Source: Carya illinoinensis
Lineage: Eukaryota > Streptophyta > Magnoliopsida > Fagales > Juglandaceae
Reading direction: 5' to 3'
DNA: 64,000 nucleotides
Assembly: GCF_018687715.1 (NCBI RefSeq)
Contig: NC_056752.1
Coordinates: 50,934,653 to 50,998,652, forward strand
Under the pieces are notes generated by a model. It did not search any database, was not told the DNA's origin, and saw nothing but the letters and a program-made list of their open reading frames with translations. Shown in pieces: positions 1 to 12,211 of this stretch (within the stretch, counting starts at the first letter, position 1; each line of letters opens with the position of its first letter). The position numbers and the translations under genes were made by a program.

Positions 1-58
1 TGCAAGAAGAAGGAGAACTAGCATGCTCTATTTAATTTGTACTTTCAATTTAGAGAGA

Positions 59-59
59 A

Positions 60-95
<36 letters not shown>
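59..95. repeat. (AAT)n microsatellite
   Basis: About twelve uninterrupted ATA/AAT triplets. Simple sequence repeat, likely polymorphic in length. Confidence 0.95.
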
Positions 96-98
<3 letters not shown>

Positions 99-1690
99 AA
101 ACATTTGATGATGATATGACATCCTTGAATCTAAAAGTTGTGCTCGAGCCGTATTTTGTTTCTTTGCTTTTGCTAAGCCATATTGTTACCAATAAAAACT
201 TGGATCCGTTATTACCTAAAAAATCTGCTTTTCACCCTTTATGAGATGACAAACGAATTAGAGATTGATAGTGCTCTTTCTCTATTAGAACATAATGACC
301 AGAGGTCCAGATGCTTGTAGGACAAACAAGTATCAAAGAGTCTTGATCTCCCCTGCTTTACTTTTATTGGGGATTTTTTTTTTCTTTTTTTATCCTACTC
401 AAGTTGTCAACCTCCATGATCTATTAATTTCATAAATAACTTCACACCTAATAATAATTATTAATATAAGAGAAATGATATTTGCAATTATGAAATATAT
501 AAATACCGCATATTTTTAAAAAAATGAGTAAATATATGACATATAAAAAAAAAAAAATTAAATTTTTAATAATATATCTCACTTTTTTTTCTATGTTTAA
601 GGATTACCTGACATTTACTGTCGCTACGATTATTAGCATAATTGTAATTTATAGAGCAAGTTCCATGTGCAATATTGTAATTTTGAAGGTGGGAATTAGT
701 AAAGGCCCAAACCCCAAAAGGCGTCTACAAATGGTTTGGAGGCCCAAATTAATAGCTATAAAGAGATTTGCCGCACCCACGTTTAACAAAACTTTTTTTT
801 TTTTTTTGCAAAGACGTTTGACAAAACTTTAAGTTTATATAAATGACAAGTTGTTAAATGACTGTCAGATAGAATTTTAAAAAATTATTTGAATATAGAA
901 TATTACATAGAATAATTCTATTTGGCTTTTGAAAATAATTATATAATTTAATATATTACACAAAACCATAATCTTTCACAATTTGGTTTTTGAAAAAGAA
1001 GGCTTCACATGTTGCATATGTATATGCAAGTACATGTCTTTGTGGCTAGATTCAATTACAAGTTGTATGTGCAAGTAAAATCTCGTTGGATGAGTGTCAA
1101 GCATAAAGCAAAGTATTGTCATCAAAACAGACAAGTAAATAGAGAGAACAAAGAAAATAAAAGATAAAGAACCAAATAACATATCTCACAAGGAATAGAG
1201 AAACATAACTTGCAAGGATTTGTTTATAAAATCAAGCATATGTTTATATCATAACTCACAAGGAATAATTTTTAATAAAATTTAAATAATAAACCAAATA
1301 TGATTATATCTAAAGCTTTAGGAAAGAAAAATGCTACCACCGAAAACCCTCAAATATTTAAAAAAAAAAATACACGCACACAAGCCATGTTTCAAATAAC
1401 CCAATTATAATATGAGAAGAACATAAACATAGATCAAACTAAAAATTAAAAAAAGAACGCATATTTGTGATGAACAAAATCTTACCTAAAAGCCATGTCT
1501 TACCTAAAGAAGAGGAAAGCTAAGTTGCAAGAGGCTAGGGTTTTGATTCAATAGAGAGAGAGATAGAGAAAGCTAAATTGAACGGTGATTCAATCGACTA
1601 TCTCCGGAGACAAATAAACCCATATGGCATACACATTTGCATACATATAAAAAAATCAACAACAACAAACAACAAAGGTAATAGGTAACT

Positions 1691-1873
1691 TTAGATTAAA
1701 CAACAAACAAAATCACTAACAGCATAATCTACACGAACCTCATTTACAAAAGAAAGAAACCGAGAAACCAACAATACCATGCTCACCCAAACCCATAAGC
1801 ATAAAATCTCATTGACCCTATAAAATCGAGAATACGATGGAGCAACGATGAGTGATGATGAAGACGACGACAT
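1691..1873 (-). other. Candidate minus-strand small ORF with plant leader features (unrecognised)
   Basis: The 60-codon reading frame starts MSSSSSSLIVAPSYSRFYRV. Just upstream on its strand lie an AAACCCTA telo-box-like word and a long CT tract (1914-1952), both common in plant 5' leaders. A second copy of the combination (an AAACCCTAG word with a CT run) lies further along near 1535-1570. This could be a first exon, a relic or chance. The predicted protein has no recognisable domain, and transcription cannot be judged from sequence alone. Confidence 0.15.
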
Positions 1874-1912
1874 GAGTGACGAAGATTTGGATAGTTGAGG
1901 AAGCTAGGGTTT

Positions 1913-1913
<1 letters not shown>

Positions 1914-1952
<39 letters not shown>
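1914..1952. repeat. (AG)n microsatellite
   Basis: Uninterrupted AG dinucleotide tract of about 39 bp. On the - strand it reads as a CT tract. Confidence 0.95.
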
Positions 1953-1953
<1 letters not shown>

Positions 1954-2575
1954 CCGGCGTGAGAAATGAGAATGAGTACAGTTTTGATCCTATAAGGGAT
2001 TTTTTCAAAAAACCTGAGTACTAGGTTTAAAACTTAGAATCAGGTTTTAAATCCGGTATTCGGCTCGGGTTTACTTGGGTATAGAAATGCTAGTTTCGAC
2101 CATGATCAACTCGGGCTGAAATCCATAACCAGGGATTTGGATTCCGGTTTTACCTGGTCTGGATGAACAGTCCTAAATAAAATCTCAAAAAATTATTAGT
2201 ATATATTGTATTATATCTATTAAACAATAAATATAATTTTATAATTTAATTTATTAGGTCAAATTATGTAAAAAATTATTTATAATTATTATTATTTTTT
2301 TGTAATTTTGAAGTTTAGAATGATTTAAGAATTAAAAAAAAATTATAATGCATGAATAATTTGTTAGAATTCTTTTTTAAATATCAAGTTTATTCTTTTG
2401 TAATTTATTAAGACGACGGAAACGACGAGAGTTTTGAAAGGGAGAGTTGCCGTTTCGAACTGTCATCCGAGGGTCTCGACTCTGTAGTCTGTACCTCGTC
2501 TTTCTATCCTCGCTGCAAATAACCCGTAAAGCTCACCTCACGGAGTCTCTAAAATTTTTCCAGCTTCACCTGAGA

Positions 2576-2588
2576 ATGTAGCATGTAG
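2576..2588 (+). promoter_or_regulatory. Two minimal start-stop upstream ORFs (ATGTAG, ATGTAG)
   Basis: ATG is followed directly by TAG at 2576-2581 and again at 2583-2588, separated by one C, with the inferred FTSHI2 start codon at 2614. If both lie in the transcribed leader, scanning ribosomes would meet two start-stop elements about 30 nt before the main start. In plants such elements can stall ribosomes and lower translation. The transcription start is not visible, so presence in the mRNA is an inference. Confidence 0.5.
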
Positions 2589-2613
2589 ACGCTTCCATTT
2601 GCTTGAAACCTCC

Positions 2614-5600
2614 ATGGCGGGCCAATGTCTCCTTCCTTATTCTTCTTCTTCTTCCTCTTTCGTATACCGAACCCCAAAACTCCCAAAACCTTTCCGTAAT
2701 TACTTCTCAATTTCATCCCAACTTCACTCCCCGCCCTCTCGTGATGACAACGACGGCGACAATGATAATTTCAGCAAAACCAAGAAACATTCCCGACTCA
2801 ACTTATCCAACCTCTCCATAACCCTCACCATCATCTCCGGCTCTCTCCCCCAGCCCGCTCTCGCCGCAGCCGCCGCGGTAAAAAAGCGGTCGTCCAAGAA
2901 AACGACGCCGAAACTTCCCGAAGCCCTAACCCCGGAAGAGCTCAAATCTTGGGTACAGGGACTCCCAACTGTATCAGACCGCATTCCGTACACGCAACTG
3001 TTGGAATTGCAGAAAGAGGGAAAGCTCAAGCATGTAGTTAAGCAGGGTAGTGGTCGGGGTTTGCGGCAGCGTACGGAACCGGTGCTGGTAGTTCTTGATG
3101 ACTCTAGGGTTTTAAGGACGGTTTTGCCGTCCTTGGATGCCAACAGGAGGTTCTGGCAGTCCTGGGATGAATTGAACATTGAATCCCTCTGTGTCAACGC
3201 CTATACGCCTCCGCTCAAGGGGCCGGAGGTGCCGGCACCGTATTTGGGCTTTCTTGCGAATGTGCCGGTGTTTATGCTGAAGTTCGTGAGGCCAAAGAAA
3301 GAGTCGAAGAGAGCATTAGAGTTGAGAAGAATGAGGGAGGAGTTGAAAAGGGAAAAGATGGAAGGGTTAGAGAGGATGAGAAAGGAGAGGGAGGCGATCG
3401 ATAAGGCGATGAGGGTGCAGAGGAAAGAGGAGGAGAGGAGGAGGAAGATGGAGCTGAGGAAGAAGGAGCACGAGGAGTCCTTGCGAGCTGCAAGGAGTGA
3501 TTACTTGAGGATGGGCAATATGTGGGCGGATTTAGCACAGGATCCTAATGTGGCCGGTGCGCTTGGGTTGGTGTTCTTTGTGATATTTTACAGGACGGTG
3601 GTACTTAGTTATAGGAAGCAGAAGAAGGATTACGAGGATAGGTTAAAGATTGAGAAGGCGGAGGCAGAGGAGAGGAAGAAAATGAGGGAGTTGGAGAGGG
3701 AGATGGAGGGAATTGAGGGTGAGGATGATGAGGAGAGTGAACAAGGGAGAGGTGAGCAAAATCCTTATTTGAAGATGGCTATGCAGTTTATGAAGTCGGG
3801 GGCTCGTGTTAGACGAGCACATAATAAGAGGTTGCCACAGTATTTAGAGAGAGATGTGGACGTCAAGTTTTCAGATGTTGCGGGGCTCGGCAAAATACGT
3901 CTTGAGCTTGAGGAAATTGTGAAGTTTTTCACGCATGGAGAAATGTATAGGAGGAGAGGAGTGAAAATACCAGGTTAGATTTTGCCAAAACACTGCTGCT
4001 AAGCCTATATGATATTGTTAGAGTGGTTTGAACTTTTGGTAAAAAATATTAATCTGACACATATTTGGAAGGCATTATAGCTGCATATACAGATTTTTTT
4101 ATTGCTCTTTATTTGGTGTAAATACCTATAGACTGGAATAGGAGCGAGCATAACGATATTAAATTGTGTATTTGACATATTTTGATCAGATGAATATCCA
4201 CTCCTTTTTTGCTCCAAGTTGTGACTATCGCCGATGTAGAGTGACTTTCATCCAAGAATTTGAGAGTAGAAAAATAGGTATTGATGCTTTATAGGTCCAA
4301 TTGGAGCCCTTCACACTAATAGAGCATCTTTTACCTATAAAAAATTGATAGGTAAAAGTGGAATGTGTTCTTGGGCTATGCCTTTTGTTTTTATTAATCA
4401 AGTCTTATTCTTACTTATAAAAAATAAAAAAAAATAAAAAAAATTGAGCCCTTTAACCTTGAACAATAAGAATATTGTTGTGTCTTGGTTCCTAAATGGG
4501 AATGTCCAGTAAAAGGCACGGTAAAGCACCTATGTTTTTGCTTTGTGCCCAAACTGGCTTACAGATCAACAAATTATCTTTTTGATGATGAGGAACCTAG
4601 AGGCTTTGTAATTGCAACATGCCTTTTACTCAGTTAAATCTTGGACCTGTGTAGCGTGCCCACATTAAATGGTTTAGGTAAATTATTGGCTTTTTATTGA
4701 TGGGACAAGGTCCCTAGAACTTGTTTACACCCAAGGGTTTGAATCTTAAACCTGGGGGAGCATTCTACCAAGACCCTTTTCAGAAGATATATATACAGAG
4801 AATTTATTTTTCCTCATTATATGTTCTCTGGCCATTCCCTGCTTTGAAGGACCCTTTAATTATCAATTAATATGTTTTTGGTACAAGGGATTTTCCCTTT
4901 TGTGCTTTCCACAAGACTTATTTTAGGCAGAGTTCGTTTCTTAACCAGGTGGTATACTTCTTTGTGGCCCCCCTGGTGTGGGGAAGACTTTACTGGCAAA
5001 AGCTGTGGCTGGTGAGGCAGGCGTAAACTTCTTCTCAATTTCTGCCTCCCAGTTTGTGGAAATATATGTTGGGGTTGGTGCTTCTCGTGTCAGAGCACTG
5101 TACCAAGAAGCAAAGGAAAATGTATGTGCTGTTTTCAGCTCTTTCATTCTCTCTCTACTTGTGAATCACGTTCTTTGTAATAGGTCTGGTTATCCAATTG
5201 CACTAACATTCTTGCATCACTGGGTATCGAGTGTTGACATTTAATCCTCATCTGCATTTACTGTGTACAGATAGCAGTTATATTTTCCTGATGCCACTCC
5301 TTTCTCCAATATCAATTCCTTTTCTTTTCTGTCATCTCTCATGACACTTGTCTGCTTTCTCAGCTTTTAATGTTCTTACCATAACTGCACATTTTTCTTA
5401 TGTTTGTTTTGTTTTGCATAGGCTCCATCTGTTGTCTTCATCGATGAACTGGATGCGGTAGGAAGGGAGCGTGGTCTGATTAAGGGTTCTGGTGGACAAG
5501 AACGTGATGCTACTCTTAATCAGGTTGGTCAGAGCATATTTCATTTCGGAGATGATGTACTTTTTTCCTATTTGTGAATTGATGTGCGTGTTCCAGCTCC

Positions 5601-8600
5601 TTGTCTGCTTGGATGGATTTGAAGGAAGAGGGGAAGTGATCACCATTGCTTCCACGAATAGACCAGATATTCTAGATCCAGCACTTGTAAGACCTGGGCG
5701 GTTTGATCGAAAAATATATATCCCCAAGCCTGGCCTTATCGGTCGTATTGAAATTTTGAAGGTATTGGTTACTAACCTGCATCTTCTTGACATGTTGAAT
5801 ACTGCATTTGTGGTGTTGCAAGGTTGCCATTCTTGTCTCCCTTCAATACTTTTGTGCTATCGATTAGTAGTGTTATGTTTTTCCAAATTGTTGCATTTCC
5901 TTGGTTACAGGTTCATGCTCGTAAGAAACCTATGGCTCAAGATGTGGATTATATGGCTGTTGCTAGTATGACCGATGGCATGGTTGGTGCAGAGCTCGCC
6001 AACATAGTTGAGGTTGCTGCTATCAATATGATACGTGATGGGAGAACTGAGGTACTGCCTCCTTTTCTAAACATTTGGCATTGAGTGTAGTTATACAGAA
6101 ATGAAAGGAAAAAAAACGTGAAGAAAATGATTTTAATGCAAACTTTATGTGTGTAACGTTTAACTATCCTCTATCCATAGATGGGTAAATAATCTGATGG
6201 TTATGTATCGAGGACACACCTTCAATATAAAGTTCTAGAGTATTCCACGTTAGAGAAACTAGTTGCACAGCATAAATTTAAGATATATAATTTAAAAAAA
6301 TTGTTTAAAATGTTTTTTGTTTTAAAAATTTTTAAACATATAGAAAATGTTTTAGCTTATCTTATACCATCTCGAATATATAAAAAATCAGGAAGCCAAT
6401 ATTTGTGACTTAAGAAGCTAATGAGTTTAGTCGTGTTTCTATAGTCTTTCCCTGTTTTTTTTTTTAATTGATAGTTATGTGAGACTTATATGTTGAACTT
6501 GAGTATAATTTTTTCACGTTAAGCAAAGAGTCCCATCAATAGTCAGTTTAGCATCAAGTATTTCTTCACTGAGAGTTATTTATTGCACTTTTTTGCTCAG
6601 TTTGTTGTGCTTAGATCGAATAAGAAAAATATGGTAATTTCTGAACTGTTACTTCTCTTGAATACAATATAATCACTTGTAATTGAACTATCTTAATATG
6701 TTGAATATCATTATAATTTTTTTTTTAATACATGCTGAACATCATTATAATTACCATGAAGAAAATGATTAAAGGCAATGAGAAAGGGCTGATGCAATTC
6801 ACATGTGAGGAAACCTTTGAAGTTCCAAAATTTTTGGGTTGGGAGATGAGAATGTGGCTTCACAAGTCTGTATTTTTTTTTTTTAATTGGTAAACTAGAT
6901 TTTATTGATCATAAGAATATGCAAGAGCCCAAGTATACAGGACCATAATTATATGTAGTAATAGACAATAAATGATCTTGAAAGATTTCTAATTTAAAAT
7001 TTCCCCACTCTTTTTTGCATAAAATTTAAATATATGAATTTAAATCATTTCCACTTATAAAAAAAACGAGCTTACATAATTTTCGACTGCACATCACCAT
7101 TCATGACAACATTTTGGGGTAGTTGGTTTGTTAATTATAAGCATTTTTTAGTACTTATGAAGTCATATGCTTTAAACTATTGTGTCAGTAAAGAACTAAT
7201 TTTCTCGTGCAGATCACTACTGATGACTTGTTACAAGCTGCACAAATAGAAGAAAGGGGAATGTTAGATAGAAAGGAGAGAAGCCCAGAGACATGGAAGC
7301 AAGTAGCAATTAATGAAGCAGCAATGGCTGTTGTAGCAGTGAACTTTCCTGATCTTAAGAATATTGAGTTTGTATGGTCCTTAAGTTCTTCATTTTCACT
7401 TTTTTTTTTCTGGCATATAATTCATTTATATCTTTATTCTCTGGTCAGAAGTGGGACTGAGTTGAACCCATTAGCGTTTTACTAATCATTGACCTGTAAA
7501 GTTACGTTTTCTTTGTAAGTAATAAATTTACCTAAAAAGAACATCAAGGGGCACAACACTTAGAGAGACACCCTAAAAAAATCTGACATCTAATTTGTAA
7601 TATGAAATATCTCCAACAAATTGGAAAAAGATTGTGAGGCAGTAGCCATGGTGTAAAGAGACGTCAAGAACATAAACTTTATCTTCATTAAAGGTAATTC
7701 ATGTCTCTCAGAAGTCTGATTCCTCTCTGTCCAAATGCAATTATACACCACATTAAACACGAAGGAACTGACTTCCGAGTTTCTCCCCCTGGTTTCTACC
7801 AAAGTGTCATTTCCAACTATGCAACAGCAGTTTACCAATAAACGTCAGTTTTATGTTCTTCTAGGCACTTATTAATTAATTTTGCATCAGTCAGTGTAGA
7901 ATTTATGATTTTATGTCTAGTTCATATGGAAACTTAAGCAAGTGGTACCACAGCTAGTCTTAAATTCAAACAGAACCAGAAACATTTAACTGCCTAAGTT
8001 AAAAGAATAGAAATGCACAATAGAAGTGATCGATTTTTTCATACCATTACTGTTATATGTATATGTAAGACACATTGTTACGCCATTATTAGTGGATGCA
8101 TTATTTTATTATTATTTATTTTATGTATTGGTGGAAGGAGTATTGGTTGCAGGATGGGTAGTAGTGAAGAAGGAAATGTTAAATAGAAATGTGGCAGAAA
8201 TTATGATTTTTGATAAGATAAGGTGATGGAAAAGATACGTGGCAGAACTTGACTAATTGAGGTGGATTCAATAAAATTGATTCCATTTTAGTTATCCCTG
8301 ATTTGGTTCTTGCTCGTCCAGATTAATGTTCCTGTTACTTGTGTAACAAGGACTGGAAAATTGACAGTTTATTTTCCTGGTGCAGGTCACTATTGCTCCT
8401 AGAGCTGGTAGGGAATTGGGTTATGTTCGAATGAAAATGGATCCTATTAAATTTAATGAAGGAATGCTTACGTATGTGTTCATATCTCTTGGTACTTTTT
8501 TCCTTTGAAATAATGCTATAAGGAATTATACAAGAATGATGTTGTTAAGGACCTTAAAATAGTTCCAAATTTAGTGTACTATAATATAAAACTTTGTTCA

Positions 8601-9788
8601 ATCCAATAATGCAATGCCCTTTAAGAGAGGTGTGCACTACAGGATATGTTTCCTTCAGTAAATGATTACCTTTTCTTCACTCAATTTCTTGTTGGAATTG
8701 TATTAAATGCCATATTTATTCTCTTTTTTCCATGTTTTTCTTGTCACTCGTGTTTCCCAATACCATGCAGCCGGCAATCCCTCCTGGACCATATCACTGT
8801 TCAACTAGCACCACGTGCAGCTGATGAGATTTGGTATGGTGGGGGTCAGGTAAGCAATCCTTTAAATGTCATGGAAGTTGTTATGTAGTGCTTATCAAGA
8901 TCTATATTTTTGTATATTATCAGATTTTCATTCTGGATTCAATTGTCTGAGATGATCCAGTTACTAACATTTTTTTTTTGTATCCAGTTGAGTACAATAT
9001 GGGCCGAAACAGCTGATAATGCTAGGTCAGAAGCACGGACTCTTGTTCTTGGTGGCCTCTCTGAGAAACATCATGGATTATCAGATTTCTGGGTGGCTGA
9101 TCGAATTAACGTAATGACTCTCTCTCTCTCTCTCAAAGTTTGATGGCCCCACTAGTTGCTTTGTGAAATTCACTCAAGGAGGTAATTAGGGCCCTTTAAA
9201 TATTAAATTTTCTGAGGGTGAAGTGTGCCTTTTTAAATTGGTGAAGGTTTCCGTTTTAGAGATATATAAGCTCATGGCTAAGGATCAGAACTAGTTTTAA
9301 GTGTCTTAAATTGTAACACAATCTTGGACTTCTAATACTCGGAAAAAATTTGTTGGAGCTTCTAGTAATGTATGATAACGATTATATCTTTAAAGCATTT
9401 TAATGCAAATCAAATTTCAGGATATTGATTTGGAGGCATTGCGGATTGTCAATCTGTGTTATGAACGTGCAAAAGAGGTGAAGGAAGCTTTATTACCAAG
9501 CTTTGTTTCTTTAATCTTTTCTTTTTAGATCCTTGGGTGAAGAAAATCACAATTCGTTGCATTCCACAACAGATTCTGCAGCAAAACCGAAAGCTTATGG
9601 ATGCTGTGGTTAATGAACTTGTTGAAAAGAAAAGTCTGACCAAACAAGAATTTTTAAGCCTAGTTGAGTTGCATGGTTCCCTCCAACCAATGCCAGCAAG
9701 TATACTTGACATCCGGACAGCAAAAGGATTGAAGTTCCAGGAAATGATGATGAACCAGAAGGAAGCAGCTATACAAAGCGATGCGTGA
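2614..9788 (+). CDS. FTSHI2: Probable inactive ATP-dependent zinc metalloprotease FTSHI2, chloroplastic
   Basis: Eleven exons: 2614-3973, 4949-5121, 5422-5523, 5597-5761, 5911-6051, 7213-7371, 8386-8471, 8771-8849, 8988-9110, 9421-9477, 9573-9788. All introns are GT-AG and all phases agree, giving 886 residues, close to the Arabidopsis EMB2083/FTSHI2 protein (about 876). The N-terminus is Ser-rich and plastid-targeting-like. A charged coiled-coil (about 220-300), a membrane segment (about 313-332) and the AAA module follow, with Walker A GPPGVGKT (460-467), Walker B VFIDELD (516-522) and arginine fingers in LVRPGRFDR (575-583). The protease motif HEXXH is replaced by NEAAM (681-685), so proteolysis is lost, as in the FTSHI family. 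Family knowledge places FTSHI2 in the inner-envelope Ycf2/FtsHi AAA motor for plastid protein import; it is essential for embryo development. The start at 2614 is the first in-frame ATG. Confidence 0.96.
4335..4441 (+). repeat. LINE/SINE-type 3' tail in FTSHI2 intron 1
   Basis: A segment containing 'tgttcttgggctatgcc', then a 'tttattaatcaag' word, ending in an A-rich tail. A closely similar tail occurs at 60388-60459 (+), and inverted versions occur at 6866-6945 and near 58820-58870. The shared 3' end plus A-tail suggests poly-A-primed retroposons, but no coding part remains. Confidence 0.5.
6866..6945 (-). repeat. LINE/SINE-type 3' tail in FTSHI2 intron 5 (inverted)
   Basis: Starts with a poly-T run, then 'attttattgatcataag' and 'gagcccaagtatacagg'. 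Read on the - strand this is the same tail family as at 4335-4441, ending in poly-A. Confidence 0.5.
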
Positions 9789-10779
9789 GCAAGGTGCCCA
9801 GAAAATTATCTGTTAGATCTTTGATATTGGAGTGGCGCATGAGCTAGGTTGGTGGTTGTTGGATTGAGCAGTCATTAATGCACAATTTATCTGTTGGTGG
9901 CGTTTCCTATGGTCATTTTCTTCAATGGTTACGTATTTATTTTTATTTCAGCCCTACTGATGGGATCAGATAGCGGGAGCCTATCCATTGATAATGTACC
10001 AGTACAGCAGGCATGCCAAGTATAAATCTGAGAGAATTTTGACACCATACCAATTTATCCTTCAATCCTCCTGTTCTTAATTAATATCCAATGTTCCCCT
10101 AGGAGCTATATAATGAATTATTGTGCATCTGAATGTATATGATGCACTCGGCTTACTTTGAACAGAATGGCTAGAGCTTTGAGGCAAACATCATTTTGTC
10201 CTTTCATTTGCTCTTGGAAGAGATTTCTGCAATTGGTTCGTCTTTTTTTTGGTGACTAGCATGTATATGTTCTGATGAATTAAATTGAAGTTCATATTTA
10301 ATTGAATTGTGATCTGGCGGCTGGCCAGTTGAGTATTACTGTCTCATCCGAGAGCAAATAAATAAATGGTGAATTGGAATCGGTGTAAAATATTTATTAT
10401 ACTCGATGTGTTCATTGAATCATTGCTTTAAAATATTTATATGTAAAGAGTTTGTAGCAAAATATTGCAGAGCAGTGTATTTAAAATGACTAATACGATC
10501 CTGACGGTTCTTGAAATGTTGAAAACCGTAGACGCCCCCACCACTCCAAGCTATCTCCACTTCTCTTCAAGGTGAATCCAAGTAGTTTCGCGGCACTTTT
10601 TGAATTTAACGGTAACTACTTTGGCATGTACCCAATAACTAGACAATAACCGCCAACCACGTTTCTTTCTAGAAAACCACCCAGTACTGTTATTACCATA
10701 CATCTTATAACACTCTTTTTTCATAAGCCTCATTGCATTGCATTGCATTGCAATACCAAACTTATCGTCTACAAGAAGA
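9789..10779. other. FTSHI2 3' UTR and phytocyanin promoter/leader
   Basis: No further coding sequence is seen. AATAAA-like words near 10358-10368 may serve polyadenylation of FTSHI2. Just before the phytocyanin start there is a pentanucleotide repeat of CATTG (about four copies, 10731-10752). A frame at 10551-10850 on the other strand overlaps the phytocyanin exon and is discounted. Confidence 0.6.
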
Positions 10780-11719
10780 ATGAAGAACACAAACGCGGCA
10801 TCTCTTTTTGCTCTCTTCTGCACTTCTGTGATGGCAATCTTGGTCGCCACAGACGTGCCGGTTCAAGCTGTGGAGGAATTCAAAGTGGGTGACGATTTGG
10901 GTTGGATTCAACCCGATGCCAACCACACTTCGCTTTACAGTCAGTGGGCTGCAAGGAACAGATTTCATGTTGGAGATTCTCTCTGTGAGTGAGTTTGTTT
11001 TACGAGTTCCTTTTCTTTTAACGGTGGCGTATCTCTTTCCAGAAAATGGTGGAAAGCTCCGGTTGTTTTTGTGGTTTTCTGGGTTATCAGAGTTCAGCGT
11101 AGTTTATAAATAAATTTTTATCATCATAGATGAAACAAATAATTATTCGGGGTCAGGGCCCCTGAAATAATATAAGAGTATGCAATCATTTTGCTTGAAC
11201 TCAGACAGCGGTTATAATAATCCAAAAAACAAGAAAAAGTTGTGCTTGATTTCCCCGAGTCAAACAGTCTGATATTTATTTTAATTTCATCCCATATCTT
11301 GTATTAAAATATGGTGTTTTCTTCCCCTTCTTTGTTCATTCTTTGGCACAGCTTTTGAGTACAAGAATGATTCAGTTCTTGTGGTGAACAAGTATGAATA
11401 CTACCACTGCAACACAAGCAAGCCAATCGCTGCCTTCAACAACGGGAAGAGTGTCGTCAGGCTTGATAGGCCGGGGCCATTCTACTTCATTAGTGGGGTT
11501 CCTGATCACTGCAAGAATGGCCAGAGGTTGTTTATTGATGTGATGTCTCTGCACCCAATCTCTCCATCTCCTCCATCCATTGCCTTTCCGCCTGCTCTAG
11601 ACGAGGGGTCCTCTCCTTCACCGTCACCAAGTTCGGGAGTTCCAGTTTCAGTCACACTTGGTTCAGTCTTTATGGCTGTTACTTCCACATTTGTGACTTT
11701 CCTATGCTCTGCAGCATAG
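10780..11719 (+). CDS. Early nodulin-like phytocyanin, probably GPI-anchored
   Basis: Two exons: 10780-10984 and 11352-11719. The phase-1 GT-AG intron splits the codon in GDSL-S-FEY, the usual intron site of this family. The product has 190 residues: a hydrophobic signal peptide (about 1-30), a phytocyanin domain starting VEEFKVGDD, a Pro/Ser-rich linker (SPSPSPSSG) and a hydrophobic tail fitting a GPI signal. The disulfide cysteines are present (YYHC and DHC). The copper Cys of true plastocyanin-like proteins is Ser here (FYFISGVP) and the first His ligand is absent, although the second His (DHC) remains. The protein is therefore very likely copper-free, as in early nodulin-like proteins, and should act at the plasma membrane/cell wall, perhaps through arabinogalactan decoration of the linker. 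The subtype cannot be fixed. Confidence 0.93.
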
Positions 11720-12211
11720 CTTATTGTTATGTTATTTTCGTATGTTTTAGATGGTTTTCTTAGTGCGTCGGATTCCGGCTGTTGGAATCAATCGTGCCTT
11801 AGATTTGCCTCTGACCTGTGCATTATATATTGAACATTGTTAGTTTAATTATTTTGGGACTTTTAAGGTTGGAAAATTGTATTTGAAACAGCCTTTAGTT
11901 TACTTTGAACTTCACAATTCAGTCAGTAGCTTAGCCCATTTAGCATAACATGGTATTTGATTTTCTTGTGAGCCTTGCATACTATTTTCACTTGCTAAAT
12001 TAGCTAATGTAAACTGAAAGTTGCCCCGTAAACTCTTAATTACCCCGGAAACAAGCTTTCAAGATTTAGGAGCTTGGGCGAGGCCGCTCCAACGGCTCAG
12101 AGAATTACAGTTGCACTTTAAAAAAAATATATATATTGCAAAAAATCCACCATGTCAGGGCTATGATCTACAGCTTATATCCTATTACAGTCAGTGGCAT
12201 GGTGAGAATTT
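11720..12211. other. Convergent intergenic spacer
   Basis: Holds the 3' UTR of the phytocyanin gene (+) and of the first ankyrin gene (-), which converge here. No gene, RNA or mobile element is recognised. Confidence 0.6.

Larger units (their letters stand above)
1..2613. other. Intergenic region and promoter side upstream of FTSHI2
   Basis: No gene is supported with confidence. The stretch is AT-rich with poly-A/T runs, an AAT microsatellite near the left edge and an AG microsatellite at 1914-1952. From about 2401 the composition becomes more GC-rich, which fits the promoter and 5' leader of FTSHI2. At roughly 2040-2176 the words ccgg/ggtt recur, ending near a 'ctggatgaacagtcc' end that resembles hAT-type MITE termini; that reading is weak. 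Apparent ORFs at 524-832 and 976-1182 are low-complexity and match nothing I recognise. Confidence 0.6.

Noticed and set aside
2724..3538. Long minus-strand frames opposite FTSHI2 exon 1
   Set aside because: Shadow frames of a Glu/Lys/Arg-rich coding exon.
7590..7838. 82-codon minus-strand frame in FTSHI2 intron 6
   Set aside because: Intronic, no recognisable motif, no splice or promoter context.
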